From Lactobacillus sp. S2-2 (GTDB taxonomy: Bacteria; Bacillota; Bacilli; Lactobacillales; Lactobacillaceae): 64,000 nucleotides of DNA. Both the position numbers and the translations under genes were made by a program. The stretch lies in assembly GCF_021698855.1 (NCBI RefSeq), contig NZ_WWFA01000011.1:1-64000 (forward strand). The letters run 5' to 3'. The notes beneath the pieces are model-generated. The model worked only from the letters and a program-made list of their open reading frames with translations, was not told the DNA's origin and made no database searches. This document shows positions 56,606 through 64,000 of this stretch, in pieces; the first letter of the stretch is position 1; every line of letters starts with the position of its first letter.

Positions 56606-56634
56606 TTGTGTTTAATTAATACGATTTGTATAAT
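56606..56634 (+). promoter_or_regulatory. Promoter of tagO
   Basis: TTGTGT at 56606-56611, 17-base spacer and perfect TATAAT at 56629-56634, about 30 bases before the gene. A minus-strand TATAAT at 56552-56547 may serve the divergent lrgAB unit; GTTAAA-CT-TTTAAC (56564-56577) lies between them. Confidence 0.68.
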
Positions 56635-56665
56635 TAGAATACATAAAATATTGTGAGGAATTAAG

Positions 56666-57766
56666 ATGTTAATAAAACTAGAAATAATTGTAAGTCTTTT
56701 TGCAACTATGCTAATATCTGCTGTTTTAACACCTTTTATTAGAAAATTAGCATTTAAAGTTGGTGCAGAAGATGAACCTAATAAAAGAAGAGTTAATAAA
56801 AAATCGATGCCAACCCTTGGTGGTTTATCTATTTTTATTTCTTTTTCAATTTCAATATTAATCTTGTTAAGAAATCAAATGCCAATGGATAAAATGCCTG
56901 GTTTTTTTGGAGCTGGATTAATAATCATTATTGTTGGTGTATGTGATGATATTTGGTCACTTAAGCCATGGCAAAAAATGGCTGGTATTACACTTGCAGC
57001 ATTTTGGATTTATTTTGTGGCTGGAATAAAAATGACGACAGTAACAATTCCATTTCTTGGTGATTTTCAATTAGGATTGTTGAGCTTACCGGTTACTTGG
57101 TTATGGATTGCAGCTATTACTAATGCAATTAATTTAATTGATGGCTTAGATGGTTTAGCTACAGGAGTATCAATTATTGCATTAACAACAATGGGAATTA
57201 CAGGGATGTTCTTTTTAAATGTCGGGAATATTTATGTTTCAATTATGATTTTTGCACTTGTTGCTTCTTGTTTAGGATTTTTACCTTATAATTTCTTTCC
57301 TGCAAGAATATATTTGGGTGACACTGGATCATTATTTATTGGATTTATGATTGCAGTTTTTTCATTAAATGGTTTAAAAAATGCAACATTTATTTCTGTA
57401 ATTATTCCAGTAATTATTTTAGGAGTTCCAATTACTGATACAGTTTATGCAATTTTAAGAAGAAAATTAAATAAGCAACCAATTTCGCATGCAGATAAAC
57501 ATCATTTACACCATAGATTGATGCAAATTGGGTTAACTCATCGACAAACAGTTTTAGTGATATATGGAATAGCGTTAATTTTTTCATTTATTGCATTGTT
57601 ATATCCATTATCAAGTTTATGGGGGACAATTTTATTAACTGTCGCTACTTTAATTGGACTAGAATTATTTGTTGAAGCAATTGGGTTAGTCGGTAGTAAT
57701 CGACAACCACTTTTAAATTGGATTAAGAAAATTGTTAAAAATAATACTAGTTCTTCAAATAAATAA
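56666..57766 (+). CDS. tagO: UDP-GlcNAc:undecaprenyl-phosphate GlcNAc-1-phosphate transferase
   Basis: First enzyme of wall teichoic acid synthesis, making undecaprenyl-PP-GlcNAc, the substrate of TagA at 5119. The 366-aa protein is a polytopic MraY/WecA-family protein with the expected cytosolic motifs: DEPNKRRVNKKSMPTLGGL at about 36-54, the DD motif GVCDDIWSLKPWQK, NLIDGLDGLATG, YLGDTGSLFIGF and the histidine loop ADKHHLHHRLMQIG. TGAGGA before ATG 56666. Terminator shared with yvyE follows. Confidence 0.95.
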   Translation: MLIKLEIIVSLFATMLISAVLTPFIRKLAFKVGAEDEPNKRRVNKKSMPTLGGLSIFISFSISILILLRNQMPMDKMPGFFGAGLIIIIVGVCDDIWSLKPWQKMAGITLAAFWIYFVAGIKMTTVTIPFLGDFQLGLLSLPVTWLWIAAITNAINLIDGLDGLATGVSIIALTTMGITGMFFLNVGNIYVSIMIFALVASCLGFLPYNFFPARIYLGDTGSLFIGFMIAVFSLNGLKNATFISVIIPVIILGVPITDTVYAILRRKLNKQPISHADKHHLHHRLMQIGLTHRQTVLVIYGIALIFSFIALLYPLSSLWGTILLTVATLIGLELFVEAIGLVGSNRQPLLNWIKKIVKNNTSSSNK

Positions 57767-57795
57767 AAAAGCTTACATAGCGTAAGCTTTTTTAT
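57765..57795. terminator. Bidirectional terminator between tagO and yvyE
   Basis: AAAAAAGCTTAC-ATAGC-GTAAGCTTTTTT with A and T runs on both sides. Confidence 0.9.
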
Positions 57796-58430
57796 TTTGT
57801 AAAATCAACTTCAATAAATTGATTTCCTTGTTCATTAATTGTAATTTGATTATTTAAAAGGTCTATAACTGATTGTTTAAAATGTTCAACTTTTGCATTG
57901 TCAATTGAAACCATGATGTCAACTTGATTGCTATAATTAGTTTCTAATAACAAAATATTATTTTGGGATAAATAATATTCTAATTTATTGTAATTGGGAT
58001 AACTAACAGATAATTTTAGTTTTTTTTGTAAAACTTTATTAACGATACCAATTTTTTTAATTCCTTCAGATGCAGAATTACTATAAGCTCTAATCAATCC
58101 ACCAGCGCCCAATTTAATTCCGCCAAAGTATCGGGTTACAACAATTACTACATTATGAAGATTATTTTTTTTAATTGCTTCAAGAATAGGTACTCCAGCA
58201 GTTCCAGATGGTTCTCCGTTATCACTAGCTCTTTGAATATGATCATCATCACCAATCATATAGGCATAGCAATTATGAGTTGCTTTATTATGTTCTCGGT
58301 TAATTTCATTAATAAAATTTTTGGCTTCATTTTCATTTTGAACTCTTGCTAAACTGGCAATAAAAATTGATTTTTTTATGATGATTTTATTTGTTCCGTT
58401 TGATTTAATAGTTAAATTTTCATTAATCAA
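57792..58430 (-). CDS. yvyE: YigZ/IMPACT family protein (YvyE)
   Basis: Conserved protein with an N-terminal IMPACT (UPF0029) domain, thought to act on translation. The 212-aa protein shows NKATHNCYAYMIGDDDHIQRASDNGEP-type sequence at about 49-75, GTAGVPILEAI and RYFGGIKLGAGGLIRAYSNS. C-terminal DUF1949-type domain. Start is TTG 58430 with AAAGGAG at 58438-58444. It is divergent from comFA, as in Bacillus and lactobacilli. Confidence 0.93.
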   Translation of the reverse strand: MINENLTIKSNGTNKIIIKKSIFIASLARVQNENEAKNFINEINREHNKATHNCYAYMIGDDDHIQRASDNGEPSGTAGVPILEAIKKNNLHNVVIVVTRYFGGIKLGAGGLIRAYSNSASEGIKKIGIVNKVLQKKLKLSVSYPNYNKLEYYLSQNNILLLETNYSNQVDIMVSIDNAKVEHFKQSVIDLLNNQITINEQGNQFIEVDFTK

Positions 58431-58476
58431 TTAATGGCTCCTTTCAATTTACGTATGTTTATAAGGTGGTGATTCT

Positions 58477-59805
58477 ATGATTGATAATGAATTTGATTTA
58501 TATGGAAGAATTATAAAACAGTCTGAATTAAATAATAAATTACTTAGTAAAGATGATTTGACTCGAATACCTGGAATGATGTTAAACAAAGACACAGTAT
58601 ATTGTAACCGATGCAATATGAATTGTGAAAAAGAACTCGCTCGATTAAGTGAAAATAATTATTATTGTTATTATTGCGTTAATTTAGGAGCAATAAAATT
58701 AGATGATATATTAGTTAGTAAAAAAGCAATATCATTTAAAAAGCAAAATAATCCATTAACTTGGGAAGGTAAATTAACTAAGCTACAAGAAAAATGTTCT
58801 AAAGAATTAGTTAGAAGTTTAGAGTTGAAAAAAACGTATTTATTATGCGCAGTAACAGGTGCAGGTAAAACTGAAATTCTATTTTCCGGAATTGAATGGG
58901 GTCTTAAAAGAGGTTTCAGAATTTGTATTTGTTCTCCTAGGGTTGATGTATGCATTGAATTATTTCCTCGAATTAGTGAAGCATTTTTACATACTACAAT
59001 TCAATTATTACACGGAAAAATTGATGAAAATTATCACTATACTCAAATAGTGATTTGTACAACTCATCAGTTAATCCGTTTTAAAGATGCTTTTGATATT
59101 TTAATTATTGATGAAGTTGATTCCTTTCCATTTATGAAAAATTTATTATTAGAAAAAGCAGTTATCAAAGCTAAAAAATATTTTGGTGGGTTAGTTTATT
59201 TAACAGCTACACCAAATAAATATTTACTATCAAAAAATAAAAATATGAAAATTGATTACTTGCCATTAAGATTTCATCGAAATTTACTACCAGAATTAAA
59301 AATTCATATATCAATGAATTGGTATCAAAAACTTTTAAAAAATAAATTACCTAAATTACTATTAAAGAAAATCAAGTACAATATTGATAATAAAATTCCA
59401 TTTTTATTATTTGTACCTGAAATAAAAATGATAAAAATGGTTGAAAAAGCTTTATTTTTTAATGAAATTAAAGATAATTTTGATTCAGTTTTTTCTGCAG
59501 ATCCAAATCGAATTGAAAAAGTAAAAAAAATGAGAAATAAGAAGATTTTATTTTTAATTACAACAACAATTTTAGAAAGAGGAGTAACTTTCCCAGGAAT
59601 AGATGTAATAATTTTAGGTGCTGAAAATCGTGTTTTTAATTGTTCATCAATTATCCAAATTGCAGGAAGAGTCGGTAGAAAAGAAATTAGACCATATGGA
59701 AATGTTGATCTTTTTGCTAATTTTTACAATTATAATATGATTGATGCAAAGAAAAAAATTATTGAAATGAATAAGAAAGGTAAGCAATTGCTAGATGATA
59801 AATGA
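58477..59805 (+). CDS. comFA: Competence DNA helicase-like ATPase ComFA
   Basis: DEAD-like ATPase at the inner face of the membrane that helps pull transforming single-stranded DNA into the cell. The 442-aa protein has an N-terminal four-cysteine zinc finger (YCNRCNMNC and YYCYYCV), Walker A AVTGAGKTEILF at about 128-139, DEVD box LIIDEVDSFPF and the C-terminal motif VI region QIAGRVGRKEIRPYG. AAGGTGG lies before ATG 58477. It overlaps comFC by 11 bases. Confidence 0.95.
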   Translation: MIDNEFDLYGRIIKQSELNNKLLSKDDLTRIPGMMLNKDTVYCNRCNMNCEKELARLSENNYYCYYCVNLGAIKLDDILVSKKAISFKKQNNPLTWEGKLTKLQEKCSKELVRSLELKKTYLLCAVTGAGKTEILFSGIEWGLKRGFRICICSPRVDVCIELFPRISEAFLHTTIQLLHGKIDENYHYTQIVICTTHQLIRFKDAFDILIIDEVDSFPFMKNLLLEKAVIKAKKYFGGLVYLTATPNKYLLSKNKNMKIDYLPLRFHRNLLPELKIHISMNWYQKLLKNKLPKLLLKKIKYNIDNKIPFLLFVPEIKMIKMVEKALFFNEIKDNFDSVFSADPNRIEKVKKMRNKKILFLITTTILERGVTFPGIDVIILGAENRVFNCSSIIQIAGRVGRKEIRPYGNVDLFANFYNYNMIDAKKKIIEMNKKGKQLLDDK

Positions 59806-60478
59806 ATGCTTAATTTGTAATAGTATAATAAATGAAATTTTAAATATTAATTTCATCTTTAGTTTTAAAGCTTATCAAAACATTTATATATGTAAATTAT
59901 GTCGAAATGACTTTATAAAAATTACTGGAAATAAGTGTAAAAATTGTTGTAAAAAAGGTGATTTTGAATCAAAGATTTGTTTGGAATGCAAAAGATGGAG
60001 TACTTTATATAATTTCAAATTAGAGAATTATTCAATTTATGAGTATAACGAAAAAATGCAAGATTTTTTTCAAAAGTATAAATTTAATGGAGATTTTAAA
60101 TTGAGAAAAGTTTTTCAAAATGATTTAGTAAATTATTTAAATAATAAATCAGAAATATTAGTTCCGATTCCGGTTAGTGAAAAGGCAATGGAAAGTAGAG
60201 GATTTAATCAAGTAATAGGTTTAATAGAAAATATTGAGTATTGTGAATGCTTAAAAGCATTAAATAATAAAAAAAATCAATCCAAGAAGAATCGAAAAGA
60301 ACGATTACAAACAAAACAACCATTTTCAATAATAAGTGATCAAATTAAATTGGTTGAAGGTAAAGAAGTTATTTTAATTGATGATATTTATACAACAGGA
60401 GTTACATTAAGACATGCAACAAATTTGTTGTTGCATAATGGAGTCAAAAAAGTAAGGAGCTTAACACTAGCTAGATAA
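59795..60478 (+). CDS. comFC: Competence phosphoribosyltransferase-like protein ComFC
   Basis: PRTase-fold partner of ComFA required for efficient transformation. The 227-aa protein starts with four CxxC pairs (CLIC, CKLC, CKNC, CLEC) forming zinc fingers and has the PRPP-binding loop VILIDDIYTTGVTLRHA at about 196-212. Start ATG 59795 lies inside the end of comFA. hpf, the usual next gene, is absent; secA follows after 121 bases. Confidence 0.94.
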   Translation: MINECLICNSIINEILNINFIFSFKAYQNIYICKLCRNDFIKITGNKCKNCCKKGDFESKICLECKRWSTLYNFKLENYSIYEYNEKMQDFFQKYKFNGDFKLRKVFQNDLVNYLNNKSEILVPIPVSEKAMESRGFNQVIGLIENIEYCECLKALNNKKNQSKKNRKERLQTKQPFSIISDQIKLVEGKEVILIDDIYTTGVTLRHATNLLLHNGVKKVRSLTLAR

Positions 60479-60525
60479 TGTTTTTGATAAAGTTTTTTAG
60501 TGTTTGTTTTCATTGAGGGGATAAA

Positions 60526-60582
60526 ATGTTAAGATTAAAAGATAATTATATGATATATTATTCGTGTAAAAAGAGTACGTAA
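60526..60582 (+). other. 18-codon mini-ORF where hpf is expected
   Basis: ATG 60526 is preceded by GAGGGG with good spacing and reads MLRLKDNYMIYYSCKKST before a TAA. Many HPF proteins begin with ML(R/K), so this could be what remains of the hpf start, or a chance ORF. The segment also holds a TATGATATATT stretch that may be a secA promoter -10. The surrounding 121 bases contain nothing else I can name. Confidence 0.3.
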
Positions 60583-60599
60583 AGAGAGGAAATTAACTA

Positions 60600-62963
60600 A
60601 TGCCAAATGTTTTAAGAAATTGGGTTGAAAGTGATAAAAAAGACCTTAAACGTTTGAGTAAACTTGCTGATAAAGTAGGTTCCCATTCAGAAGAATTTAG
60701 CAAATTAAGTGATGAACAATTACAAAATAAAACAAATGAATTTAAGCAACGCTATCAAGACGGTGAAACTTTAAATGATTTACTACCTGAGGCTTTTGCG
60801 GTTGCAAGAGAAGGAGCTACTCGTGTTCTTGGATTAACACCATTCCACGTACAAATTATGGGTGGAATTGTTTTACATGAAGGAAATATTTCTGAAATGA
60901 AAACAGGTGAAGGTAAGACTTTAACAGCTACAATGCCAGTATATTTAAATGCAATTGCAGGTAAGGGTGTTCACGTAGTTACAGTTAATGAATATCTTTC
61001 AGAACGTGATGCTACTGAAATGGGAGAATTATATAATTGGCTTGGATTATCAGTTGGAGTAAATATGACTGATAAAAGTCCAGAAGAAAAAAGAGCAGCA
61101 TACAATGCTGATATCACATATTCTACTAATAGTGAAATTGGATTTGATTACTTAAGAGATAATATGGTTGTTTATAAAGAAGATCGTGTGCAAAGAAAAC
61201 TTAATTTTGCAATTATTGATGAAGTAGATTCAATTTTAATTGATGAAGCAAGAACTCCTTTAATCATTTCTGGTCAAGCACAAGGATCTAATCAATTATA
61301 TTTACAAGCAGATCGTTTTGCTAAAACACTTAAAGAAACTGATGATTTTAAAGTTGATTTAGAAACAAAAACAGTTTCATTAAACAATCAAGGAATTGAA
61401 AAAGCAGAAAAATATTTTAATTTAGATAATTTATATGATACTGATAATACAGCTTTAACTCACCATTTAGATCAAGCATTAAGAGCTAATTTTATTATGT
61501 TCTTAGATAAAGATTATGTTGTAGCTGACGGTGAAGTTAAAATTGTTGATTCATTTACTGGTCGTATTATGGATGGTCGTCGTTTCTCAGATGGTCTTCA
61601 TCAAGCAATTGAAGCAAAAGAAGGCGTTCAAATACAAGAAGAAAGTAAGACAATGGCTAACATTACTTACCAAAACTTATTTAGACGTTATAAAAAACTA
61701 GCAGGAATGACAGGTACTGCGAAAACTGAACAAGAAGAATTTAGAGAAATCTATAATATGGATGTAATTTCAGTGCCAACTAATAAACCAATTGCAAGAA
61801 TCGATGAATCTGATGTTTTATATCCCACATTAGATTCAAAATTTGAAGCAGTAATTAAACAAATTAAAGAATTAAATAAACGTGGACAACCTATTTTAAT
61901 TGGTACAGTAGCTGTTGAAACTTCAGAATATTTATCTAAGCGTTTGGATGAAGAAAAAATTACTCACGTTGTATTAAATGCTAAAAATCATGCTAGAGAA
62001 GCTGATATTGTTGCTAATGCAGGACAATTAGGTGCTGTTACAATTGCTACTAATATGGCAGGTCGAGGTACTGATATTAAATTAGGTGCTGGAGTTGTTA
62101 AAGTTGGTGGTTTAGCAGTTATTGGTACTGAACGTCATGAATCAAGACGTATTGATAATCAACTTCGAGGAAGATCTGGTAGACAAGGTGATCCAGGTTG
62201 GTCACAATTTTATCTTTCTCTTGAAGATGATTTAATGAAGCGTTTTGGATCTGAAAAAATTAAAGGTATTTTACAATCAATGCGTGTTGAAGGTGAAGAT
62301 GCTGTAATTAGAAGTAAGATGATTACTAAACAAGTTGAATCAGCTCAAAAACGTGTTGAAGGTAATAACTATGATTCAAGAAAAAATGTTTTAAAATATG
62401 ATGATGTTATGCGTCAACAAAGAGATGTTATTTATGGTGAAAGATCACAAGTGATTGATGAACAAGATTCATTGAAATGGGTAATTATTCCAATGATTAA
62501 GAATACAGTTAATCAAATAGTTGATCTTCATACTCAAGGATCAAAAGAAGATTGGGATTTAAGTACAATTTTAGATTTTGCAATTACATCAATTGCAAAT
62601 CCAGATCAAATTGGTCTTGATGATTTGAAAGATAAAAGTGCTGATGAAATTAAATCAACTTTAATGGATATTGTTGAAAAAGTATATGAAGAAAAGACTT
62701 CTCAACTTCCTGATAAAGAACAAATTTTAGAATTTGAAAAAGTTGTTGTTTTAAGAGCAGTGGATGCACACTGGACTGATCATATTGATGCAATGGACCA
62801 ATTACGTCAATCAATCGGTTTAAGAGGTTATGGACAATTAAATCCACTAGTTGAGTATACTGAAGAAGGATTTAAAATGTTTGAAGAAATGATTTCAGAT
62901 ATTGATTACGATGTGACAAGATTGTTTATGAAGGCTGAAATTAGACAAAATATTCAAAGATAA
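60600..62963 (+). CDS. secA: Preprotein translocase motor ATPase SecA
   Basis: Drives secretory proteins through SecYEG. The 787-aa protein has Walker [14 protein letters not shown] at about 100-112, DEAD-like [18 protein letters not shown] at about 206-223, the preprotein-binding domain, [21 protein letters not shown] and the second NBD arginine finger region [13 protein letters not shown]. It ends at [11 protein letters not shown] and lacks the C-terminal zinc SEC-C motif, as usual in lactobacilli. GAGAGGA before ATG 60600. Confidence 0.98.
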   Translation: MPNVLRNWVESDKKDLKRLSKLADKVGSHSEEFSKLSDEQLQNKTNEFKQRYQDGETLNDLLPEAFAVAREGATRVLGLTPFHVQIMGGIVLHEGNISEMKTGEGKTLTATMPVYLNAIAGKGVHVVTVNEYLSERDATEMGELYNWLGLSVGVNMTDKSPEEKRAAYNADITYSTNSEIGFDYLRDNMVVYKEDRVQRKLNFAIIDEVDSILIDEARTPLIISGQAQGSNQLYLQADRFAKTLKETDDFKVDLETKTVSLNNQGIEKAEKYFNLDNLYDTDNTALTHHLDQALRANFIMFLDKDYVVADGEVKIVDSFTGRIMDGRRFSDGLHQAIEAKEGVQIQEESKTMANITYQNLFRRYKKLAGMTGTAKTEQEEFREIYNMDVISVPTNKPIARIDESDVLYPTLDSKFEAVIKQIKELNKRGQPILIGTVAVETSEYLSKRLDEEKITHVVLNAKNHAREADIVANAGQLGAVTIATNMAGRGTDIKLGAGVVKVGGLAVIGTERHESRRIDNQLRGRSGRQGDPGWSQFYLSLEDDLMKRFGSEKIKGILQSMRVEGEDAVIRSKMITKQVESAQKRVEGNNYDSRKNVLKYDDVMRQQRDVIYGERSQVIDEQDSLKWVIIPMIKNTVNQIVDLHTQGSKEDWDLSTILDFAITSIANPDQIGLDDLKDKSADEIKSTLMDIVEKVYEEKTSQLPDKEQILEFEKVVVLRAVDAHWTDHIDAMDQLRQSIGLRGYGQLNPLVEYTEEGFKMFEEMISDIDYDVTRLFMKAEIRQNIQR

Positions 62964-62971
62964 TAAAATTT

Positions 62972-63002
62972 GAGTTCTTATAAAAAAGGACTCTTTTTTT
63001 AT
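62972..63002 (+). terminator. Weak terminator between secA and prfB
   Basis: GAGTTC with GGACTC (one G-T pair) around an A-rich loop, followed by seven T. It may only attenuate. Confidence 0.6.
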
Positions 63003-63022
63003 ATTTATATGAGGTGATAATA

Positions 63023-64000
63023 ATGGAATTGAATGAAGTACAAAATGATATTAATCAAATGAAAGATGAAATTAATAAGTTTAGGGGGTCTCTTTGACTT
63101 AGATGCCTTATCTGAAGAAATAGCTCTAAATGAATCAAAAATGGCAGAACCAGACTTTTGGAATGATAATATAGCGGCTAAATCAGTGATTGATCAAAAT
63201 AATATTTTAAAAGATAAATTTGATAATTTTAACCAGTTAGTTAATGCAATTGATGATTTAGAAGTTAATTTAGAATTGTTAAAAGAAGATAATGATGAAA
63301 GTTTGGCTAATGAATTAACTGAAAATATTCAACTGGTGAAAAAACAATTAGATAATTATCGTCTAAAATTATTATTAGATGGTAAGTATGATGGTAATAA
63401 TGCAATTTTAGAAATTCATCCTGGAGCAGGTGGAACCGAATCACAGGATTGGGGAGCAATGCTTTATCGTATGTATAGTCGTTGGAGTGAACAAAATGAT
63501 TTCGAATTAGAAGTTTTGGATTATCAAAGTGGTGATGTTGCTGGATTATCAAGTGTTTATTTGTTGATTAAAGGACAAAATGCATATGGATATTTAAAAT
63601 CAGAAAAAGGGGTTCATCGATTAGTTAGGATTTCACCATTTGATTCGGCCGGTCGACGTCATACTTCTTTTGCTTCAATTGATGTAATGCCAGAATTAGA
63701 TGAAAATGTTGACATAGAGATTAACTCAGATGATTTAAAAGTAGATGTATATCGTGCAAGTGGAGCAGGAGGTCAACATGTTAATAAAACTTCATCAGCA
63801 GTTAGAATAACTCATATACCAACTGGAGTTGTAGTTGCTTCTCAAGCACAACGTTCACAATTACAAAATCGAGAAACTGCAATGAATATGTTAAAATCCA
63901 AGTTGTATGAATTAGAAGAAGAAAAGAAAGCGAAAGAAAAAGCTGAATTAGAAGGCGATCAATTAGAAATAGGGTGGGGATCACAAATTAGGTCATATGT
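63023..64000 (+). CDS. prfB: Peptide chain release factor 2, programmed +1 frameshift, cut by the window end
   Basis: Releases finished proteins at UGA and UAA. Translation begins at ATG 63023 (GAGGTGAT upstream), reads 24 codons and meets TGA at 63095-63097 within AGGGGGTCTCTTTGAC. The internal Shine-Dalgarno AGGGGG (63083-63088), the slippery CTT and UGA-C are the classic RF2 autoregulatory site. After the +1 shift the frame stays open from 63096 to the window end. The UGA-recognition SPF motif (RISPFDSAGRRHTSF) and catalytic GGQ (SGAGGQHVNKTSSAVR) are present. The C-terminal part is missing only because the window ends. Confidence 0.97.

Noticed and set aside
63001-63100. prfB as a pseudogene because of the TGA at 63095
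   Set aside because: The AGGGGG, CTT TGA C context is the conserved programmed frameshift, not damage.

Overview
The window is strongly AT-rich chromosomal DNA from a low-GC Gram-positive bacterium, almost certainly a member of the Lactobacillaceae. The evidence is the gene content and order: GlnR-GlnA, the cysS-mrnC-rlmB-rae1-sigH-rpmG-secE-nusG-rplKAJL block, tadA-ffs-dnaX-ybaB-recR-yaaL-tmk-darA-holB-yabA-rsmI, tsaB-rimI-tsaD with an ABC-F gene and rex-groESL, and tagO-yvyE-comFA-comFC-secA-prfB. I cannot fix the genus from sequence alone. Nearly all of it is housekeeping DNA. I saw no insertion sequence, prophage, CRISPR array, toxin-antitoxin pair or restriction system.

Layout. 1-8.7 kb: end of a tRNA cluster, nitrogen control (glnR-glnA), MscL, a peptide transporter, tRNA-Tyr/tRNA-Gln, a GntR regulator, teichoic-acid TagA and an NAD salvage operon (pncB-nadE plus an unknown gene). 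8.7-19.4 kb: tex, a SprT-like gene, homoserine kinase, tRNA-Leu, a K+ channel, an LCP wall ligase, two transporters, gpmA, pepC and rpiA. 19.4-30.5 kb: dUTPase, radA, gltX, cysS and the rRNA-processing, sigma-factor and ribosomal-protein block. 30.5-36.7 kb: mprF, broken by one in-frame stop, and class Ib ribonucleotide reductase nrdH/nrdEF with NrdR boxes. 36.7-49.4 kb: SRP RNA, clamp-loader subunits, recR, tmk, c-di-AMP receptor DarA, RsmI, a thioesterase and the t6A genes. 49.4-60.5 kb: rex, groESL, a KimA-type K+ importer, two tandem lrgAB pairs, tagO, YvyE and comFA/comFC. 60.6 kb to the end: secA and prfB, the latter with its programmed +1 frameshift and running off the window.

How the genes fit together. 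Translation and protein export dominate. Competence is represented by a SigH/ComX-like sigma factor and ComFA/ComFC. Potassium and c-di-AMP physiology is represented by a voltage-gated-type K+ channel, DarA and KimA. Envelope functions are TagA, TagO, LCP, MprF and LrgAB.

Most notable observations: (1) mprF is full length but for one TAA codon in its C-terminal catalytic domain; (2) one lrgA copy has no ATG, GTG or TTG in its first 49 codons and may start at ATT; (3) dnaX has an A7 slip site that would give an E. coli gamma-like product; (4) hpf is missing from its usual place between comFC and secA; (5) rRNA-mimic L1 sites precede both rplK and rplA; (6) a degenerate CIRCE precedes groES; (7) several perfect inverted repeats lie over promoters, notably between mscL and the peptide transporter. 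I did not find a convincing new multi-gene system.
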